In this document: one piece after another, positions 12,008 to 22,364 of the stretch | Position numbering within the stretch: position 1 is the first letter of the stretch | Layout: the number at the start of each line of letters is the position of its first letter | Assembly (NCBI GenBank): GCA_037178625.1 | Contig: CM074139.1 | Location: 558,001-622,000 of the forward strand | DNA: 64,000 nt | Direction: 5' to 3' | From: Skeletonema tropicum | Taxonomy: Eukaryota; Bacillariophyta; Thalassiosirophyceae; Thalassiosirales; Thalassiosiraceae | Program-made: the position numbers and the translations under genes | Notes under the pieces: generated by a model | Seen by the model: only the letters and a program-made list of their open reading frames with translations | Told to the model about the DNA's origin: nothing | Database searches by the model: none

Positions 12008-12324
12008 AAAAAAAAATTAACGGAAATCTTAAAGTACGTCATGGTTGGCCCTCCAGGGGCGAAATTATCTACAATTATCTAGAGCAATGTCACAAGTTAC
12101 TACCCTTCGAGTGTAATTAAGCAAATAACCAACAGTTTTTCCATCACCCCGGAATTAGCAAAGAGGCAGTGATATGAAATTCCAAACCAAGTAATGGTCT
12201 TTTTTCCCAGATCGCACTCCGAGCTGCGACACCTCAAACAGCCAGGATTTGGCACGGGGGAGACTCGAACCCAAGACCCCGAACCAGAAGAGAGGCGGTG
12301 ATACCACTACACCACACCACCCCT
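12008..12324 (-). mobile_element. tRNA-derived SINE with 20-bp target duplication
   Basis: A 317-bp insert flanked by an exact 20-bp direct repeat, CTAGAAAGCCGCAGTACATG, at 11988-12007 and 12325-12344. On the minus strand its 5' end is tRNA-like: an A-box-like TGGTGTAGTGG with D-arm GGTGTAGTGGTATCACC, and a B-box-like GGTTCGAGTCT. The anticodon stem is degenerate, so it is not a working tRNA gene. The 3' end is a run of T (AATTTTTTTTT). Long target duplications and a Pol III-type head are hallmarks of LINE-mobilised SINEs. Confidence 0.8.
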
Positions 12325-12603
12325 CTAGAAAGCCGCAGTACATGTTCTTCCCCTTCTCAGTGATTGAGAGACTGGTAGATCATCTTTGATTGCATCGAAA
12401 CATTGCTGTTTCGTCAAAAGCTCATGTTGTTGGAGGTACTTGTCCACTGCTTTCTTGATCACATCAACTTGCTCCCAAAGATCGAGGAGCTTTTGATATC
12501 CTTTAATAGCTCCATGGGATACGTTGTCTTTCAATGTGGGCTGGAATGTGTAAAAGATCTCTTTATCAGTCATCAACTCGGCAGCATCATTTGATTCTTG
12601 CAT

Positions 12604-12720
12604 TGGTTGTTCAGCCGATCGATTCAGTGTTCACTACGTACATTGACCATCCTGATGATCATGACCACGCCTTTGCGTATAACACTTTGAGAGTGTGTCT
12701 GTGGTGATTGGGACGACCTG
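12604..12720 (+). repeat. Relic of the HA-gene 3' end
   Basis: CGATTCAGTGTTCACTACGT and the following bases match the end of the HA-repeat gene at about 15018-15060 (encoding FSVHYIDYPDDHHH) and a second relic at 15522-15640. Confidence 0.6.
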
Positions 12721-12976
12721 AGTCTATTAATAGAGAAAGTTCAGATAAAAAAGGAATGGCTTACTCTTACTCTTTCTCCACTGTAATATTCATCATTGGC
12801 ATTCTCCTTTTTCAATCAGAAACTTGTCCCTCAAGAGAGAAGAACAATTCTGCCAAGATTATTGCCTGCAGCGATGAGGTACCTGTGATAGTAGAGAGCA
12901 GCTCCTACGTATCATCTTCTCTTGTAAGCTCAAATAGTTTGCCCCGACTCCAACTAAAACCCGCTGTACTGGTAAG

Positions 12977-15118
12977 ATGTCACTCTGTGAAGTTTTCACA
13001 GCCGAAATTGCTGCCGGAAAAGACCACTTCAATGATAACATCAAACGTGTATCCACCATGCCGTTGGCTAGCCACCTACGCCGACTTCTTCCTACGGCCA
13101 TAACCCGATGCAAGTACTCACGGAATACTTGTTCTACCATCTCCATCTACTGCGGCAGAAACGGGTTGGAGTTGGAGAGCCACATCCGTCAGGTCTCTAT
13201 CTCTACCATTACCACTACTTCGACTCTTCTTCAAAGTCGATTGAGCGAGCGACTCTTTCCATCCTCCTCCTGTGGTTGTACATTAACGTGCATTCCAAAC
13301 CAACATCGATACAAATGCTATATCCAGGATTTTAGTTCCGATGATAGCAAAGATATTTGCATCTCTAGGGATAGGGATAGGGCGGGACAGTGGGATATGA
13401 GGTTCGAAGAGCTCGTTGAGTACAAAAAAGAGCATGGTGATACAATCGTTCCACACTCTTATCCTGACAATCAAGAGCTAGGATTATGGGTGAAAACTCA
13501 GCGATTTCAGTACAAACGCAAGCAAAGTGGACGACCCTCATAGATGACTGACGGGCGGATAGACAAATTGAATGAAATAGGCTTTGTCTGGGACGTACTC
13601 GATCACGCTTGGACCGAAAAGTTTCAGCAGCTCGTAGAATATAAGAAAGAACACGGTGATACACTCGTCCCGAAAAGGTATGAAGAAAATCTACAGTTGG
13701 GAAGCTGGGTTAATGCGCAAAGGCAAAATAGGAAAAACAATAAGCTGGATCTTGCACGTATAGAAATTCTAGATGGGATTGGCTTTGTCTGGGACGTACT
13801 CGATCACGCTTGGAACGAGCAGTTTCAGCGGCTCGTAGAATATAAGAGAGAGCATGGTGATACACTCGTTCCACAGTCTTATCCTGACAATCCGCAACTG
13901 GCAATCTGGGTAAGCACACAGCGATCCCAGTACAAATACAAACACAAACAAAATCAAAGTGAAAAACCTTCCCAGATCACTGAGGAGCGCATTATGAAAT
14001 TGAATAAGATTGGCTTTGTTTGGGACCCACTCAATGACGCGTGGAACGAGATGTTTCAGCAGCTCGAAAAATTTAAGAAAGAGCATGGTGATACAATCGT
14101 TCCACACTCTTATCCTGACAATCAAGAGCTAGGATTATGGGTGAAAAATCAGCGATTTCAGTACAAACGCAAGCAAAGTGGACGACCCTCACAGATGACT
14201 GACGGGCGGATACACAAATTGAATGAAATAGGCTTTGTCTGGGACGTACTCGATCACGCTTGGACCGAAAAGTTTCAGCAGCTCGTAGAATATAAGAAAG
14301 AACACGGTGATACACTCGTCCCGACAAAGTATGAAGAAAATCTACAGTTGGGAAGATGGGTTGATGCGCAGAGGCAAAATAGGAAAAACAATAAGCTGGA
14401 TCTTGCGCGCATAGAAATTCTAGATGGGAATGGCTTTGTTTGGGAAGTACTCGAAGAAGCCTGGCAAAGCAAATATAACACGCTTCTCAGCTTCTACGAG
14501 GAATATGGCCACACTAAAATCCCTTTCGGGGATCAAGCTCATCAAGAACTATACGACTGGTGCATGCGTCAACGGCATATGAAGGCGAAAGGTGAGCTTC
14601 CTAGGCATAGGTATGATCAATTAAAGACTATCAACTTTGATTTCTTCATTCGAGAGGTGGCAAAAGGATCAAGCCTAATAGAATCCATGATTTTTTATGA
14701 GCTCGAGGGGATGGGCCATGAGTTTGACATGTTAAACAAGGTCTTTTTCGACGTGAGGTGGCGTCCTGATGGAGTTATTTTTCAGAATGAATCTGTCATC
14801 TTTGTGGAAATTGACGAGAAGTATCACGGAGGTTCAAGCTATCCGATCGAAAGAGAGCTTGGTCGAATGGTTTCTCTGAGGGAAGAGGCAGTGGCTCAAG
14901 GTTACGATCAGGTTATATTTGCTCGAGTTGGCACAGGAGATAACAGGAAAGTTGACGAGAACCAACTCAAATTTGTAAGCAATTACTTGCACAAACTCAA
15001 AAGCAATGTCCAGCCGCATCGATTTAGTGTTCACTACATTGACTATCCAGATGACCATCACCATGTGCTCGCTTCTAGAGAAAAATTTGAGGACGTATAT
15101 GTCAAGAACTCACAATAA
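12977..15118 (+). pseudogene. Helicase-associated (HA) repeat protein with PD-(D/E)XK/Vsr-like nuclease end, one in-frame stop
   Basis: One frame runs from an ATG at 12977 to TAA at 15116-15118, interrupted only by TAG at 13541-13543. In the near-identical internal repeat at about 14190 the same codon is CAG, so this is a recent nonsense change; 13544-15118 alone is open for 524 codons. About six HA-type repeats (W..F..L..Y..EHGDT.VP....DN..LG.WV..QR) cover roughly 13400-14640. The last 150 residues carry a different module: RWRPDGVIF, then IFVEIDEKYHGGSS, resembling the D...ExD core of Vsr/PD-(D/E)XK-like endonucleases. HA repeats are thought to bind nucleic acid, so a sequence-targeted nuclease is plausible but inferred. 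The true 5' end is uncertain: 12753-12850 encodes a hydrophobic leader (MAYSYSFSTVIFIIGILLF) that could be an upstream exon. Confidence 0.6.
13390..14260 (+). repeat. 651-bp internal duplication of HA repeats
   Basis: Sequence from about 13431 recurs from 14082, a shift of 651 bp (217 codons), with very few differences; HA units 1-2 match units 4-5. One difference is the TAG stop at 13541. Confidence 0.75.
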
Positions 15119-16723
15119 ATCTTTTCTCAAGCTCAAGTGTTGCACGCTCTCAAGTGACAAATTTGTCGTTGTTATGTGTAACTAACGATGTTATCAGTTC
15201 TTGTTCTGTCCCTACATCTTCTTCCTTTTCTTCTTCGTTTCGGTTTCGCCTCCGTGCTGAGAGTCCCGGCATGCATTAAGCAATGTACCACCAATCAAGA
15301 CTAAGCAAACAAAAATACTGCGAAATGATGGCAGTAGAGGACCAGTCAGAAGCCAGGAGAGAGGATTCGCGCGTGAATGATCACACGGCAAAGGGCGCAG
15401 CTTCTTAACATGGCAGGCACATGGACTATCAGCTGTGTACATATGAGACTTTAGCTACACTAATAAGCTGTTACTTCTGTTAGTTGAAAATGTGCACCGA
15501 ATGCTACTGATTGTCCAATCGATCGATTCAGTGTTCACTACGTACATTGACGATTGATATGATCATGACCACGTCTTTGCGTCTGTAGCGCTTTGAGAGT
15601 GTGTCTGTGTCTGTGGTGATTGGGACGACCTGAGTAAAGAGTTCAGAAAAATAAGCAATTGCTTGATTCTACTCTTATATTCTCACTTCCATTAAAGTAA
15701 GATAACTTTAATTTAAGTTTTCATCATGAATTGCCACACTTCTTCGTTCATACAGTAAGATTGTCCCTCAAGAGAGAAGGACAATTCTGCCAATATTATT
15801 GTCTAAAGCGATGACGTACCTGTGATAGTAGTTATCTCTTGTTATGTAAAGCGTAAGTTTGCCGCCGAGTCCTAACCGTCGTATCGTACGGGGTAAAATG
15901 GGGACCTTGTATTCAACCCCATGCAAAACAGGGCACATAAAAGAATGGGCTGCGTATCGATTTGATTAGGTTATCCCCTATTTGATTTTGGTAGAAGAAA
16001 AATCTAGATATGCAATGCAAGAAAGGCTGTTTTGGGTGATCCCCTAATAATGTTGATTGTTCTTCAATCACATCACCCATGAGGCCCCCCACCTCTCAAA
16101 ATCCATCAAAATGCCTTCACCATGGTGGACTACTAGTAAAAATGAGGTCAATGAATATGCTTCTATTAGGCTAATAATCGACATTCCCCTCCCCTATTAT
16201 GGCATAGGATCTCCGAACCGCCGTTTATTTTCCTAATTGGGCATCGTCTGTTGTGAAAATGACTATGAACATAACCATCATCGTCGAGTTGGTCGGATGA
16301 TGCAATTATATTCCTACCATGTCAACGACAACACCATCGCCGTCGACGAACACAGAACAACTCCGCCGAACCGACATCAATAATAATATCCACTATTGGT
16401 GAAATATTCTGCTCGACGATGCTTGTTATTTATTAATGGCGACCGTTTACAGTGACAAGTAATGGTGCATAAATAATGTGTGGGTGTTGGGATTATTATT
16501 ATTTGTACAGCCCATGTTGACGCATCCCAGCAACAACTAATGACTGGTTCTTCATTACTTAGTATTGGAGAGTAGTGAATCTGCGTTTAGTGCCTCGAAG
16601 GGGGAGGGGGTGTTAATTGCAGTGGGTATTTCGTAAAACTAATTTTGAACACAAGATACTACTTAGAGAGAGGGTGAGTTCAAGAGTGTACATGACGCAA
16701 TGCCACTTGTGTTATTGTAATCA
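15119..16723. other. Gene-poor region with HA-family relics
   Basis: 15180-15310 matches 29370-29530 (shared TGCTGAGAGTCCCGGCATG). 15330-15410 matches 10095-10205. 15522-15640 repeats the relic at 12604-12720, and 15763-15830 repeats 12827-12900 (TTGTCCCTCAAGAGAGAAG). From about 15850 to 16700 I see no gene and no repeat. Confidence 0.55.
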
Positions 16724-18036
16724 CTAACTTGTTTTCAATTTTATAACATCAACTTGAGCATCGGGGTGTGGTGCTGCTGGTCTCTTCGTATCGTTGCTCG
16801 TCTTCGACCCTGCGGGATTTGGGGTTGCCTCTCGCTTGGTCTCTCTGCTCTTCTTGTTCTTGTCGACGCCTGCTGGAGCGGGATGCGATGTTGCTGGTCT
16901 CTTAGTATCGTTGCTCAACTTCCTCTCAACGCCTGTGGGATGTGGGTTTGCCGGTTGTTTGGTCTCTTTGTTCTTCTTGTTCTTGTCCACGCATGCTTTC
17001 AAATTTGATCGCAGAGACATGTCATGCTTTTGACAATGTTGTTCCTTCCACCGACGAAATACAACTGCAAACCTAGAGTGGATCATCTTCCGAAGAATAA
17101 TTTGGTACACTTCCTCTATCGCATCTTGCCGGAAATTCATCGAGGGGGACTGACACAATGATACAAATTTGGAGTGGATGGATGAGTTGTGCATCACAAG
17201 ATGTTTTCCATCCTTGAAACAAGAACGAAGGTTTTGTTTCATACGTTCCTGTGTAAATGCGTTGCGGATGACTTCCATTGCATCCTTGCCCCATTCAAAG
17301 AAGTGCGATGACACCAAAGTAAGTCCACCACAGTTTACCATTGACATGTTTGTATCGTAGTACTTTGCCAAGTACTCCTCATCTGCATCTTCCTCCAATA
17401 TTATCATTGACGACAGTAAGCGCTTACTCTCATGCTCTTCCTCGTTATCATCTCTATATTTCTTCAGTGCACTAAATATAGACCATCCCACAAAGCTGTT
17501 GACTTCATTAATCTCCTCTGATGATGATAATTTCGAAGTTTGCTTCTGTTTCAACAACTGTGGATTCCTCTTTGTTCGAGCATGCCGTAGTTCAGACGTC
17601 AGCCAGTCCTGGTGGAGTTGCGATAGCATCATTCCAAGGAGCATACACCCCGGGCGAGATTTGCTGAGATTGCCAGGCAATTTGGCTTTGCATATTTCAT
17701 CGAACTCAGTTGACTTGTAGAACTTGTGCGCATTGGCTTCGAACGAGACGGCTTTGGACTTCCTCTTCCTCATTATCTCCGCCGTAAATGAGAACAATTT
17801 GTTTAAAATAGCCTGACATCCATCATCAAATGCTGCTGAACCTGCTCCAGACTGTGTTACTGCTAGTAGTTCCTTGAACCATGCATCTGTCTCGTTATCT
17901 ATCGACAATCGGAGCCACTGATGGAAGGTGTCCAAATTCAGCAACTCATCCATATACCCACTTGGGAGAATCTTTTCTGACAGAGCCTTCAAAACAGACA
18001 ACTCAGACTTACTTGCTTTCGGTGCGCATGCCACTA
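16724..18036 (-). CDS. P-like transposase, C-terminal part
   Basis: A 436-codon frame without a proper start: it opens at a GTG directly inside a 21-bp direct repeat (18022-18042). In the same codon phase the same repeat lies within the upstream transposase frame at 18778-18798. It is therefore best read as the severed 3' part of that gene. It contains VGWSIFSALKKY, then MVNCGGLTLVSSHF, which resemble the C-terminal region of THAP9/P transposases (the motif like GGL..PS). The tail is a Lys/Pro-rich low-complexity repeat (VDKNKK, NDTKRPA). Alone it is unlikely to be expressed. Confidence 0.5.
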
Positions 18037-18042
18037 AATCAA

Positions 18043-18777
18043 GCTTAAAGCTTTGTTAGAAAATTACTCTCTATAATCTAGACAAGTACACATCACTTTT
18101 GTGTTTCTTAGGCTCCTGGAAACCGCAATGGTAGATATACCATCATCCAAGAAGCCTCAGTGAGGCTTCCTGGGGAATTTGGTCATTTTTGACACAACTT
18201 ACTCAATCATATTATGATCGTCGTCGTCTACGTCGAAAACGAATACTACCTTCTGAGTCCCTGCGAGGTGGGAAGTATGACGTGATATAGTGGCGAGAAC
18301 GAAGCACTGGAGCTGGAGAAGATTCCTCACGACTGCTATTGGACTCTACTCGAGAGGAGGAGCCATTTCCATCGTCATTATCATCACCGTTGTCATCCGA
18401 TCCAACATCAACATCTGTGTCGTCTGCATTAGTGGAAGAGGCGTCTGAAGCAGGAGTACTCGACCGTCGTCTGATTCGCAAGTTGGGGAGTCGAGCACGA
18501 CGACTTCGTCTGGCACGATGTACCCTACGAGCGACAATAGCTGATTCCATACCAGCGATCCATCTTTCTTGATCTATGGTTGGTCCGTCAGCCAATTGAG
18601 CAAAGTCAATGTGCAATAGACTCCTATCCTCAGGCAGGAGCTCATCTTCCTCGGTGTTGAGTAGTTGGGTGACTTTCTGAAGAATTTGTTTGTGTTGAGG
18701 AAGGGATCTACCATCTGCTTTATAATGCACTGTACAATTACGATAAAGCCATTGTTGATGTGTCAGGAGGAGAAGCT
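18043..18777 (-). mobile_element. 5'-truncated LINE-like insertion with 21-bp target duplication
   Basis: This 735-bp segment lies between two exact 21-bp copies of a sequence beginning GTGCGCATGCCACTAAATC (18022-18042 and 18778-18798). On the minus strand it begins within a coding frame (THQQWLYRNCTVHYKADG, then LLPEDRSLLHIDFAQL, Arg- and Asp-rich tail, stop at 18212-18214), followed by about 170 bp of 3' UTR with a hairpin. It has the layout of a 5'-truncated non-LTR retroelement copy. Removing it with one repeat copy rejoins the transposase frame without a shift. The reverse-transcriptase domain itself is absent, so the LINE label is inference. Confidence 0.6.
18145..18172. repeat. Hairpin in the 3' UTR of the LINE-like insert
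   Basis: The arms AAGAAGCCTCA and TGAGGCTTCCT pair with a one-base loop, extended by flanking CC/GG with one mismatch. 3'-UTR stem-loops are recognised by the reverse transcriptase in several LINE families; its role here is inference. Confidence 0.6.
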
Positions 18778-18798
18778 GTGCGCATGCCACTAAATCAA

Positions 18799-21739
18799 TG
18801 GAGAACGCTCGGTATTGTCCAAACGATTCATTCTTTCGTATCTTTTTGAACGCGGATATTCTCCCATCCTTCTCCTGACTTCTTCGCTTTTGATGACATA
18901 ACAATTCACGTACATCTAGGTGCTCTCCATTTTGGATTTCACCTACATCATCACCTGAGTACATTTTGTTCTTTTTTAACTCTTTGTTAGGATCTCGAAT
19001 GTTGACATTCTTCACGATGGAGCAGTAGCTTGTTGCCGAATCTTGACCACTACTCCTCACGAGCGAGAACCAAGCCTCGATAACACTGGAGTTGGCATGT
19101 GCAGGAGACACTGCATAGAATTTGATGTTGGTGTGTCTGCGGGCATAATCTATGACGCTGCGGCAGTACAAATAGAATCCACGACATGTGATTCTCAGAT
19201 TCTTCCATGTCTCAGAAGCAAGGAATTGTGCTTCCCAGTTCTTGTCGCCACTTTTCCTCCGCTCTTGCTGCTTCGAACACAATCGATGGAAGTACTCAAG
19301 AGACAGCTTCACTTGCTTTTCGTGCCTTCAATGAGAGAGTAACAAATTATTAGTTCAAGATCACAAACAAAAGCAATCACAAGTCTATTATCACACTCAC
19401 TCATCAATTGTTTTCTCTCCAACTTGATAGTCCATATTCATGAGCCGCATGTGAAATATTTCATGGACGTGAGCAAGCCATTCAAACGAGCTTATTTCAT
19501 ATTGAATGGATTCAGCTCTTTCGGGCAGCATTTCCCCACTCTGCACTCGGCCACGGAGGAGACGTTTCAGTTCAACAGCAACTTCTGGCATGTATCCAAC
19601 TTTATTACCGGTTTTCGAGTCTTTCACTTTCAACCGTGCACCATCGGTCATCACACCTAGTTCTTTATACAAATGATCTGCAATTTCACACAATGTCTTC
19701 CATTCAAAACACTTCTTAGCATGCGCGACATTCATCTTGGACCATCTATTCAATACAATCGTATCTTTGCTAAGAGTAGTCTGCGGAGCTGTTTGGCGCA
19801 GCAGTCTTTCGGCATCTCTTGCATAGCATACCTCCAAAACAGCTTTCCCGATACGACTACCGTCATCAGATAGAAATTCTCGTGCACCATTCGGCACCCA
19901 ACTTATGAACAAGGCATTTCTCAATGCTTTCAGATCGTGTGTGGCGCAATGAATGAGATAGATATACCTACTGCTATCGTAGGGATTTACTGTTCTCACT
20001 GATTCTTCTCCAACCCATGCACTTGTTGGGAAGAGAAGCCCACTTTCTCTCAAAAGTGAAATTAGTCTGGCATTGTTTCCTCCCGCATCACAAACTAAGC
20101 TTAGTACTCGTGAGCCTATTGTCTCGCAATTCATCACAACTCTGGTAAATTGTTCTAATAAAGCATCACCTGAGAGAGTTCCGTTGTTGTAGAAGAACTC
20201 GCAGTTGTACGTGCGTCCAGTAACAGAGCGGTATCTCCACTGGTTGACATACGTTGCTGGCTCGTTGAAGTCATCAATATCTTCAAGGTCATCAGAATTG
20301 TCATCATCTAGTAAGGTCTTGATGATTTTCTTTGTGCTGATGAAGTCATCTGTTACTCCAATGATGGCATCTGAGCTTACATTCATGATCACATCTTTCC
20401 TTAACTTCATTTCATCCACAACAAGCTGTCCTACCTCTTCTTTTGCCCCACCTCTCATCTTCATTTGATCCTCATACATTGTGATACAGCATCCATCTTT
20501 GATCTGTTGTGATTGCTTCATTTTTGCAAGATAATGTGCAGAAGGATATACCAGAGTGGACTCCTCCCTGAATTTTTCATATTTACCTCGTCCAGCACGA
20601 AGGTACAGGCTCATTGCAACTCCAATTAGTTTCGAAGAATATTTGCATTGCTTACTTTGCTTGTTCCACATTCGACATTGATTCTTTATTTCGTCCGTAA
20701 GAGTCTCTACCAATGATTCAACTTTGCTATGAGACAAAGGGGCATTCCCACCAATTGAGTCATGTTCTTCTTCAATAATCTTATAAAGAGTCCTAGCCAG
20801 TTCATTCCTGACTTCTTTGGGATTATCGTTGGCATATTGTAATGACTTTTTTGTTGTTTCAACCATCTCATCAGACATCTCTTCTACTTTCAACTCCTCA
20901 AATTTGGCCAACTTGTCTAGCAAACGCTTGTGCAGTTGATCTTTACGATTCCTCTCCTGACTGAGTTTTTTCGTCCGAGTAGTCACTTCATGAGGTAATA
21001 AAGACGTCATCGGCACTTTACTATCAGGAGCCACTCTCATCTCAGCATTTTCTACCCGCCGCTGCTTACTGATCTTTTCCATAGACCGTGTATTTCTGCA
21101 TTTGGTACATAACATGCTTTGATCTTTCCGCACTTGACAAACCTTGTTGCACCCGCACTCACATACGGTAAATATGAGGTTTACTTGAACCTTTGCCGCT
21201 GATTTCCTGCTTCTCGTACCTTTGAATTTGATACTATCTAATCCAGCTACTTTCATCAAGCCTCCAATTTTGGTCAAGTCTGTATCTGTTGCCACATCCT
21301 TTTGCTCCAGCTGTTTGTATCTTTTTTCCAACACGTTCCTGAGCCTGTCCTCTGATGGAATCAGATCTTGTACGGTCGCATCCTGCTCGTTCTCTTGCTG
21401 CTGTGGTTCGGTTGTTTGTTTTTCGAGATCTCGTATGGTCGCATCTTGCTCGTTCTCTTGCTGTTGCGGTTTGTTAGTTAGTTTGTTGAGATCTTTTATG
21501 GTCACATCTTGCTCGTTCTTTTGCTGTTGCGGTTTGGTAGTTTGTTTGTTGAGATCTTGTATGGTCGCATCTTGCTCATTCTCTTGCTGTTGCGGTTTGG
21601 TAGTTTGTTTGTTGAGATTTTGTACGGTCGCATCCTGCTCGTTCTCTTGCTGCTGTGGTTTGGTACTTTGTGTCTTCTTCTTAGCAGGTGTAACACGGCG
21701 AAGTGGTGCCTTTTTTTGTAACTCGTTAGAGCGCTTCAT
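18799..21739 (-). CDS. P-element/THAP9-like transposase, N-terminal and central part
   Basis: Exon 1 runs from the ATG at 21739 (frame open to 21754) to 19401, with a GT-AG intron at 19326-19400 (75 nt). Exon 2 runs from 19325 into the 21-bp repeat, where a LINE-like segment interrupts it. In order: five 21-residue Gln-rich coiled-coil repeats (KPQQQENEQDATIQDL) at about residues 25-125; a zinc-binding-like cluster CECGCNKVC...CTKC near 200-220; then catalytic-region landmarks of P-type transposases: VCDAGGNNARLI (like GS/GNN), IYLIHCATHDLKALRNAL (like the DPPHLLKNLRN motif), NRWSKMNVAHAKKCF (like KMRVKLAAQV), and in exon 2 SSVIEAWFSLVRSSGQD (like ENFFGKIRSRGG). These enzymes cut and paste their own DNA. 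Acidic catalytic residues could not be assigned with certainty. Confidence 0.55.
21369..21660 (-). repeat. 63-bp tandem repeat in the transposase
   Basis: Five copies of a 63-bp unit encode QTTKPQQQENEQDATIQDLN-type coiled-coil residues near the N-terminus of the transposase. Confidence 0.8.
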
Positions 21740-22364
21740 TACTCCCTTCTTCACTGGCAGGAGTTGCTTTCAACGTTGTATAAACTTCGAAATGTTGATG
21801 GAAGGTGGTGGTGTCTTTATCATCGGCGGCGGCATCAGTTTGGATAGTGTTGTTGCTAAAGTAATGACACATTCTTGACCAAATCAGTAACGTTATGTTA
21901 CCATAGTGTGCTTTGGTGCCCTCTGGTGATATGTAGACAAACCGGTGCTGGTTGTAGGGATTAGGAGAACCCACTTTCACACCAGTTTCAAAGTGCATAT
22001 TTCCCGGGGGTGATTCGTTTCTGTAAACTCTCATCACTCTTGCATTGATGTTATGACGTTCCATGACATCTTCCTCTGTCATCCAGACCCCCATCGGACA
22101 TATCGACGGCTCGGGTGTGACCGCCATATTGACGCACAGGCAGGATTGACGTCGGCGAATTACGTGTGCAGTGTTTGATGCTGGCTCGATATGCGATGTG
22201 TAAGAGCCGTTGGCATTGTCATAATATGTTTGTACAAAAGAGAGTCTGGCGGCAAGCCTTCCGACATGCGACCGATTTGAATTTTGAATTTTGCTACTAG
22301 CTAACTGTAAGTATTTGGAATCTACTGTACCTCTTGTACATAGACGAAGAACAATCGGGATCAT
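21726..22364 (-). CDS. Possible 5' exon or companion ORF of the P-like element
   Basis: A 212-codon frame from an ATG at 22364 that overlaps the start of the main transposase frame in another phase. It contains MGVWMTEEDVMERHNINARV and SPNPYNQHRFVYISPEGTK; I recognise no domain. A splice from this frame to the transposase is likely, but the junction that keeps the frame could not be fixed. It may instead be a separate small protein. Confidence 0.4.
   Translation of the reverse strand: MIPIVLRLCTRGTVDSKYLQLASSKIQNSNRSHVGRLAARLSFVQTYYDNANGSYTSHIEPASNTAHVIRRRQSCLCVNMAVTPEPSICPMGVWMTEEDVMERHNINARVMRVYRNESPPGNMHFETGVKVGSPNPYNQHRFVYISPEGTKAHYGNITLLIWSRMCHYFSNNTIQTDAAADDKDTTTFHQHFEVYTTLKATPASEEGSNEAL

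Larger units (their letters stand above)
10313..12603 (-). pseudogene. Broken repeat/PDZ-domain protein gene
   Basis: Reading from the ATG at 12603: a helical N-terminus (MQESNDAAELM...), tandem 55-residue repeats (FAEEMKAKYPAISNGAIAFV), a Cys region (FECLDCKNK, ICFCCDE), a basic linker, and a C-terminal PDZ-like domain (GPAEAGNLIRRRGDVIIAVN) ending at 10313. PDZ domains bind protein C-termini, so a scaffold role is likely for the parent gene. Damage: a SINE at 12008-12324, a frame change near 12350-12380, a +1 change near 11842 (CCC run) and a 4-base duplication near 11249. Downstream of 11150 the frame can be kept by three short GT-AG gaps at 11103-11149 (47 nt), 10882-10902 (21 nt) and 10656-10686 (31 nt). 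It could still be a family member spliced in an unusual way, but the SINE and frameshifts favour a pseudogene. Confidence 0.6.
16724..22364 (-). mobile_element. P-element/THAP9-like DNA transposon (coding part; ends not found)
   Basis: Minus-strand frames at 22364-21726, 21739-19401, 19325-18799 and 18021-16724 together read as one large transposase gene of P-element type, with a LINE-like insert at 18043-18777. I could not identify terminal inverted repeats or target duplications, so the element limits are those of the coding sequence only. Confidence 0.5.

Noticed and set aside
12235..12324. Possible functional tRNA gene on the minus strand
   Set aside because: A- and B-boxes are recognisable, but the anticodon stem and T stem do not pair properly, and the segment is the 5' end of an insert with a 20-bp target duplication. 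A SINE explains it better.
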